The notes under the pieces are model-generated. The model worked only from the letters and a program-made list of their open reading frames with translations. It ran no database searches and was not told the DNA's origin. Shown piece after piece: positions 27,488-35,418 of a DNA stretch of 64,000 nt. The DNA lies in NCBI GenBank assembly GCA_026014665.1, contig JAOZHX010000017.1:398758-462757 (forward strand). The letters run 5' to 3'. Source of the DNA: Candidatus Bathyarchaeota archaeon (lineage in GTDB: Archaea > Thermoproteota > Bathyarchaeia > Bathyarchaeales > Bathycorpusculaceae). How positions within the stretch are numbered: position 1 is the first letter of the stretch; the number at the start of each line of letters is the position of its first letter. A program made the translations under genes and the position numbers.

Positions 27488-28321
27488 ATGAAAAATCACA
27501 TTAAACTTGCACTCTGCCAGATAAGCAGCAAAAGAGAAAACAAGCAAGCCAACCTTGAAACAATAGAAAAGTTAACCACAAAAGCAAAACAGCAGGAGGC
27601 AGACATAGCGATTTTTCCAGAGCTCGCTCTCACAGGCTATGTACTGCATGACCAAGTTTACGAGTTAGCCGAAACAATTCCTGGACCGACCACAGAGAAA
27701 GTCGAGGCATTAGCTCGAAAGACTGGATTGCACATCATCTTTGGAATGCCCGAGCTAAGCGAAAAAACTCAAGCAACAATCTATAACACCGCAGTCATGA
27801 TCGGTCCTCAAGGACTCATAGGGAAATATCGAAAGATGTACTTACCCACGCACAGTGTTTTTGAAGAAAAAAGATATTTCCGTCCAGGCTATCAACCAGC
27901 TGCATTCCAAACAGACTTAGGTAACATAGGACTCACAATCTGCTACGATGTATTCTTCCCTGAGGTTTTTAGACTGCCAAGATTGCTTGGTGCCCAATTA
28001 ATAGTGTGCATCTCAGCGTCCCCAGCTGTTCGAAGAGACTACTTTGAAATTCTAACCTCAGCAAGAGCATTGGAAAACACCACGTATCTCGCATACATTA
28101 ACCTTGCAGGCGTTCAAGACGGCCTACAATTCTGGGGAGGAAGCAGACTTATTGGCCCAACCGGATCCGTTTTAGCAAAGGCAAAGTATGATGAAGAAGA
28201 CTTTCTTACCTGCGACGTAGACTTTCATGATTTAAGAGCTGCTGAAACATTCATTCCAACTCTGAGAGACCTTAGGCCTGAACTTTATGAAAAGCTAAAA
28301 GAACTCTCAGAAAAAATTTAA
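27488..28321 (+). CDS. Carbon-nitrogen hydrolase (nitrilase superfamily)
   Basis: 277-residue amidase/nitrilase fold with the full Glu-Lys-Cys triad: Glu45 (IFPELALTGY), Lys116 (GKYRKMYLP) and Cys152 (LTICYDVFFPE). Glu127 (FEEKRYF) probably acts as the second glutamate. Immediately downstream of ammonia-dependent nadE, it may be the detached glutaminase that feeds ammonia to NAD synthetase; this is inference from position. An unrelated omega-amidase or carbamoyl-amine hydrolase is the alternative. Confidence 0.85.
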   Translation: MKNHIKLALCQISSKRENKQANLETIEKLTTKAKQQEADIAIFPELALTGYVLHDQVYELAETIPGPTTEKVEALARKTGLHIIFGMPELSEKTQATIYNTAVMIGPQGLIGKYRKMYLPTHSVFEEKRYFRPGYQPAAFQTDLGNIGLTICYDVFFPEVFRLPRLLGAQLIVCISASPAVRRDYFEILTSARALENTTYLAYINLAGVQDGLQFWGGSRLIGPTGSVLAKAKYDEEDFLTCDVDFHDLRAAETFIPTLRDLRPELYEKLKELSEKI

Positions 28322-28798
28322 GGTTACCCATCCATTTTTCCTTGTTTAACATAAATCACACTCGTATCACATCCTGTGATATCAAGTGATTTTAGAACAA
28401 AATCACCGTGACTTTACTTATCATAAGTGACATCACGAATATAATAACTCATAGACTAATATGATTATTATTTCGGCGAAAGAAAGAAAATACTATGAAC
28501 TAAAAAAATTCAAAAAACCGCGATGATCCAAAATCAGATAGTTGCAAAGTGCAATGTATATGACAAATTAGAGAGAAAAATTTTGAATTAGAACATAATA
28601 AATTGCTTATTTATGTCAATTTTCTTAAAAAAGGAGGAAAGTGCCGAATGACGGAAAAGCATATAGATTTTTAAAATCAAAGGCTAATTTAACTTTCTTA
28701 AATTCATTTGGAAGCCATTTTTGCGCTTGGAGGAAAGTTATAAAGGCTAGTCAGTATACAAAACTGTATGCATTTAGGCTAAGGAAGGAGCACTTACT
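28322..28798. promoter_or_regulatory. Intergenic region with an array of TCAC/GTGA dyads
   Basis: No gene seen in these 477 bases. Its first third carries stacked inverted repeats: TATCACA-tcc-TGTGATA (28365-28381, perfect), GTGATTTT-agaac-AAAATCAC (28386-28406, perfect), CTTAT-c-ATAAG (28417-28427) and GTGA-ca-TCAC (28428-28437). They look like operator sites of a dimeric winged-helix regulator. The rest is AT-rich, ending in the AAGGAAGGAG ribosome site of the next gene. Confidence 0.55.
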
Positions 28799-29278
28799 TT
28801 GAAACTAAAAGAGGGCGTTCAAGCATATTTAAATGGAGTCTTAAATGACCCTGTTGCGCGAATACTGGCCAATAATAGCCAATTAACTAAAACCCAGCTC
28901 GAAACTTTGCTTATAGACGTTTTATCCGAAAATATTTCGGGCAAACAGTTAAAGTACGATGAAAAAGCCTCTTTAAGGTTAACAAAGGCTAAAATAAGTC
29001 GCGGAGCGTTTAACAGGACATTAAGACAGTCCAAAGAAAACGTAATAAAGTCTATCTATACCGTTCTACTTTTAGGTTATTTAGGGATCTTTGAAAGTAC
29101 AACTCTTGATCCGTATCTCGAAATAGCGAACAAACTACACGAATACGTGGAAGCTCACCAAGACATTCCTAACAAGGAAGAAGAACTAAAAGACCATTTG
29201 AAATTGATAGAAATTATCCGAGAGGAGCTTGAAATGAGCTTAAAACAACTTTCCAGCCCATCGCAAGAGCACTTGTGA
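28799..29278 (+). CDS. Hypothetical helical protein
   Basis: 159 residues from a TTG preceded by a strong AAGGAAGGAG. All-helical and charged, with NSQLTKTQLETLLIDVLSE and ISRGAFNRTLRQSKENVIKS patterns that suggest a helix-turn-helix-like unit in residues 25-85, a hydrophobic helix (VLLLGYLGIF) and a C-terminal charged helix likely to pair with itself. I do not recognise the family. The TGTGAT-type dyads on both sides suggest it is part of, or subject to, a local regulatory circuit. Confidence 0.7.
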   Translation: MKLKEGVQAYLNGVLNDPVARILANNSQLTKTQLETLLIDVLSENISGKQLKYDEKASLRLTKAKISRGAFNRTLRQSKENVIKSIYTVLLLGYLGIFESTTLDPYLEIANKLHEYVEAHQDIPNKEEELKDHLKLIEIIREELEMSLKQLSSPSQEHL

Positions 29279-29577
29279 CGTCACAAATCACAAAGGATAT
29301 TAAAAAGATCGTATTTGGTTTTAGTGATAGTTACTTCTATTTTCAAGCGCCTTTATTTGACCACATAATTATAAAATAAACACAATTTATGGCTTTTAAT
29401 AAGGGTTTTTGAAGTCTTCAATATACAAGGGGATGCTGTGATGTGTGATGTCATGTTCAACTTATGGCTGATCACCATAAACCTTAAAAAGCCCATGGGT
29501 TAACTGTGATGTGTGATGCAACCGATTGAATCACGCAGAAATCACAGGAGGGTAAGATTACGGTTGATATAACACCA
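29279..29577. promoter_or_regulatory. Regulatory region with 15-base direct repeats
   Basis: Between two plus-strand genes. The 15-base word CTGTGATGTGTGATG occurs perfectly at 29436-29450 and 29504-29518. Further copies of the half-site occur as TCACAAATCACA just after the previous gene and as AATCACGCAGAAATCACAGG just before the next gene's ribosome site. The same TGTGAT half-site makes the dyads at 28365-28437. Confidence 0.55.
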
Positions 29578-30315
29578 TTGCTCCCATTGCTCGTGGGGGT
29601 TATGTTAGCCATGACGATGATTGCGTCGGCTGAGTATTATAGGCGAATTCGTAGGGCGCAAAAGGAGTATGAGAGGGCAAGGGACTTTGTAGAAGATATT
29701 GTGTTAAGTTTCAACCGTGAGCTTAAGCGTGAAGCGGAACGTTTAGAATTAATCGCATTCAAGGTTGAGGGAACTTCCTCAAAAACTGACACCAGTTTAA
29801 ATAAAATGGAAAGTGCCGAAAGGCGAATCGCATCAATTGAAGAGCAGCTTGGTGTTCTTCGAGAGCACGCAGCACAGACAACATTGCAGACTACGCAAGA
29901 CAACATCAAGAGTTCTTCAGTGTTGGAAGGTTTAGAGCTAAAAATCAAAGATGTTGAGTTCAATCAAGATTCTTTGAGAACTAAAATTTTAAGTATAGAG
30001 GAACAAATCCAGAGAATACAAGCGTCTCCTACCGAAGTAAAGGTTGAGACACCAGTACCCCTGATGCCTATTAAGCGAGACAAAGCCCTCGCAGCGCTAA
30101 CCGATACAGAAATCGCAGTTCTTGAAATGCTCGCAAGGGAAGGTGCAAAAACTGCCCCCGAAATCAAAGAGCGAGTGCACCTTAGCCGAGAGCATACGGC
30201 CCGATTGATGAAGAAACTTTATGAAGAAGGTTACGTGGAGCGGGAAGCGGGTAAAATACCCTTCCGGTATAACATCAAAAAAGAAATGGAAAAGCTGATG
30301 CAGAGAGTCGAGTAG
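29578..30315 (+). CDS. Membrane-anchored coiled-coil protein with C-terminal winged helix
   Basis: About 245 residues: one N-terminal membrane helix (LLPLLVGVMLAMTMIAS), a long charged coiled coil (about residues 25-150), a Pro/Val-rich linker, and a MarR/IclR-like winged helix (about 170-245; LTDTEIAVLEMLAREGAKTA, then LSREHTARLMKKLYEEGYVE). The domain order suggests a membrane-tethered DNA-binding regulator. The start is uncertain: the best ribosome site AGGAGGG (29546-29552) is too far from the TTG at 29578, and the frame continues upstream through ATT-ACG-GTT codons with no normal start. Convergent with herA. Confidence 0.7.
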   Translation: MLPLLVGVMLAMTMIASAEYYRRIRRAQKEYERARDFVEDIVLSFNRELKREAERLELIAFKVEGTSSKTDTSLNKMESAERRIASIEEQLGVLREHAAQTTLQTTQDNIKSSSVLEGLELKIKDVEFNQDSLRTKILSIEEQIQRIQASPTEVKVETPVPLMPIKRDKALAALTDTEIAVLEMLAREGAKTAPEIKERVHLSREHTARLMKKLYEEGYVEREAGKIPFRYNIKKEMEKLMQRVE

Positions 30316-31845
30316 TTACAACTTGACTTTTTCTTGGCTGCGCAACATTCTTAATTTTTCATCCATGATAGATAGGCTTTGGAAGTCGCGCAGACCGTGA
30401 TCTATGGGTGGGTGCTTTTCTAAGTACTCTGGGTAGTGGGTTACTCGTATTGGGACCGCAAATTTTATTTTTGGTTCAGAAATAAGTAAGGCTTCACCGA
30501 CGTCGAGCATCTTAATTTCGGTTTCACTATACTCCATATAGGGTGTGTTTTCTGTTAGATACATTCGGTCTTTTTTCAATTCTGTTTTCATGATGACTTT
30601 TGTCCATAGTTCGGCGAAAACGTCAAAGTTAATACGTGATGGTCGTGGTGTAACAGCGTTGAGTCCGACGCGGTACTTGCGGTATGTTAGGGCTATGTCT
30701 GAAAAGATTGTGCGGGGTTTATTTGGGTCTAAAAATTCATGCGCTTCCTCCAATGTTATTAGAAGAGTTGGGAGTTTAAGCCATTCATCGAAGTTGCTCT
30801 CCCAAGTGCGCTTATAGTGTTCAGCAATGGTTGAGGAGGATAGGCAGACAACGCGGTTTTGGTCTTCTGAGCGCATGCCTGAGATATCGACTAGACAGCT
30901 TACGCCGTTGCATATGTTTTGAAGAGCGCTATCCACAAAGGTGTAGTCTGAAGAGGGGAATAGTTCACCCGAAAGCGAAGATAGCTTCTGCATCAAAGCT
31001 TCAACAACAACTTTTTGTGCACGTACACCAACGTTGCCCTCTGAGCGGTATAGCTCCCTGGAGTTTTCAATCCAATTAGCACCAAAATGCCTAAACAGTT
31101 GCCAAGCTAACCGTCGCTGAGGCGGCTGAATGTCGGGAAAAAGCATTTCTAACTTTCCAGGAGTGATTGTTTTTAACCCGACCGCCATTTTCCCATCCTG
31201 ACCCGAGTAATACTGGATTCTTGTCGGGAACAGCGGGTGGTGTTTGAGGCCTTTTTGAGTTTTGATCTCTTTACCTTCTAGAAGCTGCCCGGCGAAGTCG
31301 TAGATGAGAGCAACGGTTCTTGGGCTGTTATCGATTATTTGAGCATTTATAACCAGCTCAGTGTTGGTTTTGCCCGAGCCGGTCATCCCAAACATCCCCA
31401 TCATCCGGGGGATAGCATCGATGTTTATACCCACAGAGCTCAACAGTTGGTTTTCTGAGCGTAGCCGCCCAACTTGGAGCTCACCGGTAAGGTTAAGGAC
31501 AGCACAATCTTCATCTGTAGCAGCATAGACTTGATCACGGTAATTCGGATTAAAGGTGGGAGAACGGATGCTGTCACCTCTTTTTTCTAGAAACAACACT
31601 GCTTCGACGCTGCGGTAAGCTGAGTATGGCCCGAATGCTTCTTTCCCCTGCGCCTCTCGAAGTTGCTCTATAGTTTCTAAGGTGGAACTGCTCTCAGAGT
31701 TAACGACTCGAGCGTAGAAACTTCGTTTATCAGATTCGATGCGTACGATTTGACCAAACGATAATGTCACATTAGTGTTCACTAGGAAAGTGACGGCGTC
31801 ACCTTTGGTTCCACACACAAATCCTATCGAGTTAGTATTGGGCAT
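30316..31845 (-). CDS. herA: HerA-type hexameric DNA translocase/helicase
   Basis: FtsK/HerA ATPase that works with NurA in DNA end resection. About 509 residues from the ATG at 31845, which has GAGGGAG upstream. The N-terminal HAS-barrel (GTKGDAVTFLVNTNVTLSFG) is followed by Walker A GMFGMTGSGKTNTEL, Walker B LLITLEEAHEF and the C-terminal sensor region ENTPYMEYSETEIKMLDVGEAL. It overlaps the 3' end of nurA, and both lie beside the proposed replication origin. No mre11 or rad50 is present here. Confidence 0.92.
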   Translation of the reverse strand: MPNTNSIGFVCGTKGDAVTFLVNTNVTLSFGQIVRIESDKRSFYARVVNSESSSTLETIEQLREAQGKEAFGPYSAYRSVEAVLFLEKRGDSIRSPTFNPNYRDQVYAATDEDCAVLNLTGELQVGRLRSENQLLSSVGINIDAIPRMMGMFGMTGSGKTNTELVINAQIIDNSPRTVALIYDFAGQLLEGKEIKTQKGLKHHPLFPTRIQYYSGQDGKMAVGLKTITPGKLEMLFPDIQPPQRRLAWQLFRHFGANWIENSRELYRSEGNVGVRAQKVVVEALMQKLSSLSGELFPSSDYTFVDSALQNICNGVSCLVDISGMRSEDQNRVVCLSSSTIAEHYKRTWESNFDEWLKLPTLLITLEEAHEFLDPNKPRTIFSDIALTYRKYRVGLNAVTPRPSRINFDVFAELWTKVIMKTELKKDRMYLTENTPYMEYSETEIKMLDVGEALLISEPKIKFAVPIRVTHYPEYLEKHPPIDHGLRDFQSLSIMDEKLRMLRSQEKVKL

Positions 31846-32875
31846 CCCATATCTCCCTCTCAAACGGGTGTCTTACACCATGAAGTTCATCTGCAAAATT
31901 GCAAGAACGTTCTTCTGTTCGCAAAATCTCAAGCAACCCTGCTTCATTTAATTTTTCCTCTACTTGATCATGATAGTTCAAAAGCATCGAATCGGATGGA
32001 GCCGAGAATTCATGCGCTAAAAAAAGGCTGATAGGATAGCCTACGCAACGTGGATCCTCGGAAACGGAGGTTAACGGCGATAAGACTTCGCCGATGTCCT
32101 GCTTGGTTAAGTAGTCCATGACATCGCAGCGGAAGACGTAAGGGCTATCGGAACATAGTTTTATCAGGGTAATATCACCATAGAGACCGTTTTTCTTGTC
32201 CGCACACTCAACAGGATGATAGAACCAAATATCATTATGGGACAACGCCTGGGCAGTCGCCATGAAATCTCGGCCCTTTTCATCTCGCAGAGTAGGGGAG
32301 TTCTTGCTTATAGCTAGAAGGCGTATGTTTAGTTTTTGGCATTTATCGTAAAGTGAAACTCGGAAGCGCCTTTCCCCACCAAAAACGCCACTACCATCTA
32401 GCAGTAGGTAGACGGCACGATCAGCAGTATGGTCGTGGCAGTTTCGGTCCTTTTGATGGTCATAGTACAGGTCGATTCTATTTTGCAGTACGTTTAGTGC
32501 CATTTGACTCTCGAGCTCCATTCGAGTGCCTTTTAGGTAATTACTACGACTGTACCCATCTCCTATCGCAGTGAAGATGCGTTCGTCAAACCCCCAATCT
32601 ACCATCCGTTCTTTGACTATAACATAGGAAGAGCGCATGAGATAGATTCCCCAGTTGTTGGCTCTCTTTAAGGTTCGTGTGGAACAATCAACGGCGATAA
32701 AACTCCCTTCGAAGGCAGAGATTTTTTTTAGAGGCTTTATGCGTGAGGCTTCAGGTTTTTGGTTCATCAGTGGTTCATCTTTTGTCTCATCATCAATGGC
32801 TAATCTGCCTTTTTCCACATAGGTTCGAAGCTTGTATTGCATTTGTACAAAGTCTACTTTAAGGCTACTATTCAT
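31832..32875 (-). CDS. nurA: NurA 5'-3' nuclease
   Basis: 347-residue nuclease partner of HerA. The family's metal-binding aspartates are visible in FIAVDCSTRTLKRAN (about residue 60) and VYLLLDGSGVFGGE (about 165), with the later ISKNSPTLRDEKG segment. Archaeal NurA has an RNase H-like fold. The gene overlaps herA by 14 bases, which fits the physical complex. The upstream neighbour on the same strand is a winged-helix protein. Confidence 0.9.
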   Translation of the reverse strand: MNSSLKVDFVQMQYKLRTYVEKGRLAIDDETKDEPLMNQKPEASRIKPLKKISAFEGSFIAVDCSTRTLKRANNWGIYLMRSSYVIVKERMVDWGFDERIFTAIGDGYSRSNYLKGTRMELESQMALNVLQNRIDLYYDHQKDRNCHDHTADRAVYLLLDGSGVFGGERRFRVSLYDKCQKLNIRLLAISKNSPTLRDEKGRDFMATAQALSHNDIWFYHPVECADKKNGLYGDITLIKLCSDSPYVFRCDVMDYLTKQDIGEVLSPLTSVSEDPRCVGYPISLFLAHEFSAPSDSMLLNYHDQVEEKLNEAGLLEILRTEERSCNFADELHGVRHPFEREIWDAQY

Positions 32876-32940
32876 GGACCCAACCTTTGGCTTGAAAGTA
32901 ATCCTAATTTGGAGGTATTTGGTTTTATGCCTTACGCAGG

Positions 32941-33372
32941 TTACTTGATACGTTGCTTAATAGCCGCTTGGGGAATGTTTGTCGCCGTTTTATACTTTAT
33001 GTTGTTTGGTCCACCTGTCCTAAGCAGCATACCCTTGTTTGCCATTCTTGAAAGGTATGTCGAAATAGTGCTAAGGCTGACGGGTTCTTTTAGTTCCTGC
33101 TCATAAACCGATTGAATATCCTTGGAAGTAAACCAGATTAAAGGAAAGTTCTTCTGAATAACAAGCTGAACTTTCTCAAATCGCGAAATAAACCTATTTT
33201 GCAAAGTCACCCCAGTTTTGACCGTTGGCTCTTCATTTGGTGCCCCACCTAACAATTCAACGAGATCTAATAGGCGAAGGGCTTTGTCGCGGGTAACTTG
33301 ACCTTCAAAGGCAATAGTATATCGATTTCCTTCACTATCGAACAGCTCCACGCGTATTTTCCGAGCCGGCAC
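32941..33372 (-). CDS. Winged-helix protein upstream of nurA-herA
   Basis: 143 residues. The N-terminal half is a small beta-rich domain (KIRVELFDSEGNRYTIAFEG). The C-terminal half has a winged-helix pattern: FTSKDIQSVYEQEL, then SLSTISTYLSRMANKGMLLR. The family is not recognised. First gene of a nurA-herA unit; its promoter region contains the inverted repeat CACTTCAC/GTGAAGTG (33406-33413 with 33431-33438), a plausible self-regulatory operator. It may control, or assist, the resection genes. Confidence 0.72.
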   Translation of the reverse strand: MPARKIRVELFDSEGNRYTIAFEGQVTRDKALRLLDLVELLGGAPNEEPTVKTGVTLQNRFISRFEKVQLVIQKNFPLIWFTSKDIQSVYEQELKEPVSLSTISTYLSRMANKGMLLRTGGPNNIKYKTATNIPQAAIKQRIK

Positions 33373-33565
33373 TTGTTGGCACCTTAAGGTTGTTCACAAA
33401 GTTTACACTTCACATCTTATAGCTGTTATGGTGAAGTGAGGTAAAATAAAAAAGGCTATTTTGTGTTGAAATTAGCAAAGCGGTTAAATTTGCAAAGATT
33501 TTAGAATAACCAGCTTCACCGTTTAGTGAATAGGGAAAAAAAATTTGGTTACAGCTTGGTTATGC

Positions 33566-33590
33566 TTTTCGAGTAGAAGTGAAGGGGTCG
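33566..33590 (+). promoter_or_regulatory. Origin recognition box-like element 1
   Basis: Contains GTAGAAGTGAAGGGGTCG, resembling the archaeal ORB consensus (TTCCA-GTGGAAA followed by AAGGGGT). Weakest of the three, since the GAAA core reads GAAG. Confidence 0.5.
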
Positions 33591-33812
33591 CTTATTCACT
33601 AGAAGGAGGCAGGGAAAGAGTAATTTAATAAAAAAGGAGCTTAGGAAACCTACAAATTTAGTGGTAATTCGCATGTATTCACAGAGTTGTGAAAGTAAAG
33701 AAAAAAAATCACTGACCTTGAGAGGGGATTGGGATTTACTTTGTAGATATAAAATCAATATACAATGTTAAAGTTCATTCTCAAGATTTTGTTTGGTTAA
33801 AAAAGATGCTGT

Positions 33813-33838
33813 GGGACACCCCTTTATTTCCGCTCGAA
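33813..33838 (-). promoter_or_regulatory. Origin recognition box-like element 2
   Basis: On the minus strand it reads CGAGCGGAAATAAAGGGGTG followed by TCCC, a good match to the ORB core GGAAA...AAGGGGTGTC. It is inverted relative to element 3. Confidence 0.65.
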
Positions 33839-34000
33839 GCTTCAAAGCAAAAAATAAGTGTGTTTGCGATTAGAAAAATGTTTATTGATAAAAAGTCTAA
33901 TTTCTTTGATAATAATTGTTAATATACAAATTCTTGCTTTAAATAATCAGAGTAGATATTAACTTAATTAACTATTTGTTTATTTTTTACAGCCAATTTT

Positions 34001-34027
34001 TTTCCAATAGAAACTTTGGGGTGTGCG
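34001..34027 (+). promoter_or_regulatory. Origin recognition box-like element 3
   Basis: Reads TTTCCAATAGAAACTTTGGG then GTGTGCG. TTCCA, GAAAC and GGGGTGT are the conserved parts of archaeal ORBs. Located 144 bases before the orc1/cdc6 start. Confidence 0.68.
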
Positions 34028-34170
34028 TTTTCTCTTTCAAGTGTTAGTCGTGACCTGCTTTAATCCCTTTTTAGGATTGTTGTACTCTAAAACCAGTTTT
34101 TTGTACTGTCGACTTTATTTGTTCCATAAGAAATAACGGTTGTGCCTCTGTAGAGTTAGGGGGAAGAATC

Positions 34171-35409
34171 GTGGGAAATTCAAGCGTACTTGATGATGTG
34201 TTCGATAGTTTCGTAAACGGTGTAAGATTGTTTAAAGACCGTGAAGTTCTCAGGCATGATTATATTCCGGAAAAACTTCCCCACAGGGAAGACCAAATAC
34301 GTTTGTTGGGTGCAACCGTTGCTCCAGTTTTAAGGGATGCTAGATGCTCAAACGTATTTATCTATGGGAAAACTGGTACAGGAAAAACTGCTGTAGCAAA
34401 GTTTGTCCTAAGCCATTTGGAAGCAAAAGCGAAAGAGTATGGTGCCAATGTACGATTTTGTTATATTAACTGCCGCATGACAGGGTCCGAGTATCGAGTT
34501 TTCGCCAGTTTAAGTCAAAGTGTAGGGTTATCCATACCCTTTACGGGTTTATCAGTGGGAGAGGTTTTTGATCGATTTCGGTCAGGATTGGATTCGTATA
34601 GAATTAATTTCATCATAGTTCTGGATGAGGTTGATGCTTTGATTAAGGATCGGGGAGATGCTTTCATGTACGAGTTGACGCGGATAAATGAAACATTAAG
34701 CAAAAGCAAGGTATCCATCATTGGCATATCTAATGATTTACGTCTAAAAGAGTTCCTTGATCCCAGAGTATTTAGCTCTTTGAGTGAAGAGGAGCTTGTT
34801 TTTCGGCCATATGATGCTGGAGAATTAAGGAATATCTTGCTTGAGCGCTCAAAGTTGTCTTTTCAAGAGGGAGTTCTTTCCGAGTCTGCGTTGAGTATTT
34901 GCTCAGCTCTGGCTGCTGCAGAACACGGTGACGCTAGAAGGGCTTTGGATTTGTTACGTGTTGCTGGGGAAGTTGCTGAACGGGAAAACGCTAAACTGAT
35001 TACTGAAGAGCACGTTCGCCAGGCTGAGAAACATATTGAGCATAATCGGGTAATTGAAGCCCTCAAGAATTTGACGTTACATTCTAAGCTTGTTTTATTA
35101 AGTGTTTATCACCTTAACAAACCAAGTGCTACGACAGGCGAGATTTATGATGTTTACAACGAGCTCTGTGGAGAATTCGGTGCTGGGTTACTTACGCAAC
35201 GTAGGTTGGGAACCTTAATCAACGAGTTGGACTCCATGGGTTTAGTGAACGCAAAAGTTGTAAGTATGGGTCGTTATGGTAGAACTAAAAAGATTAGGTT
35301 GGAGATTTCCAGAAGCTTAATTCGGGACGTCTTTGAGAGTGATGGCCGTTTCAGTCGACTATTTGAGTATTCGGCTGTAGCTTGCCGCAAAGATAAAAAA
35401 GAAACTTGA
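34171..35409 (+). CDS. cdc6: Orc1/Cdc6 replication initiator
   Basis: 412-residue AAA+ initiator with a C-terminal winged helix. The Walker A is GKTGTGKT (residues 66-73), Walker B IIVLDEVDAL (about 150), sensor 1 IIGISNDLR, the family's RVFSSL-S-E-E-LVFRPYDA, and sensor 2 GDARRALDLLRVAGE. The last 110 residues form the winged helix that binds origin DNA (TTGEIYDVYNELC, LTQRRLGTLINELDSMGLV). The start is a GTG after AGGGGGAA. It lies directly beside the proposed origin, typical of archaeal initiators. Confidence 0.96.
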   Translation: MGNSSVLDDVFDSFVNGVRLFKDREVLRHDYIPEKLPHREDQIRLLGATVAPVLRDARCSNVFIYGKTGTGKTAVAKFVLSHLEAKAKEYGANVRFCYINCRMTGSEYRVFASLSQSVGLSIPFTGLSVGEVFDRFRSGLDSYRINFIIVLDEVDALIKDRGDAFMYELTRINETLSKSKVSIIGISNDLRLKEFLDPRVFSSLSEEELVFRPYDAGELRNILLERSKLSFQEGVLSESALSICSALAAAEHGDARRALDLLRVAGEVAERENAKLITEEHVRQAEKHIEHNRVIEALKNLTLHSKLVLLSVYHLNKPSATTGEIYDVYNELCGEFGAGLLTQRRLGTLINELDSMGLVNAKVVSMGRYGRTKKIRLEISRSLIRDVFESDGRFSRLFEYSAVACRKDKKET

Positions 35410-35418
35410 CTTGCTCTG

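Larger units (their letters stand above)
33373..34170. other. Putative replication origin next to orc1/cdc6
   Basis: About 800 bases without a believable gene. It holds three origin-recognition-box-like sequences (33566-33590 plus strand, 33813-33838 minus strand, 34001-34027 plus strand) and an A+T-rich stretch at about 33842-34000 that could be the unwinding element. The last two boxes point in opposite directions and flank that stretch. Several GTGAA/TTCAC dyads (33406-33438, 33515-33530) lie nearer the winged-helix gene. The adjacent orc1/cdc6, herA, nurA and polB support the reading. Confidence 0.7.

Noticed and set aside
28322..29577. CRISPR array suggested by repeated GTGATG words
   Set aside because: Repeats are short, unevenly spaced and palindromic, unlike a CRISPR repeat-spacer array; no cas genes are near.
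33549..33758. 69-codon minus-strand frame in the gap before orc1/cdc6
   Set aside because: Lies in the AT-rich origin region, overlaps an ORB-like box, and the Leu/Phe/Ser-rich sequence looks like chance translation.
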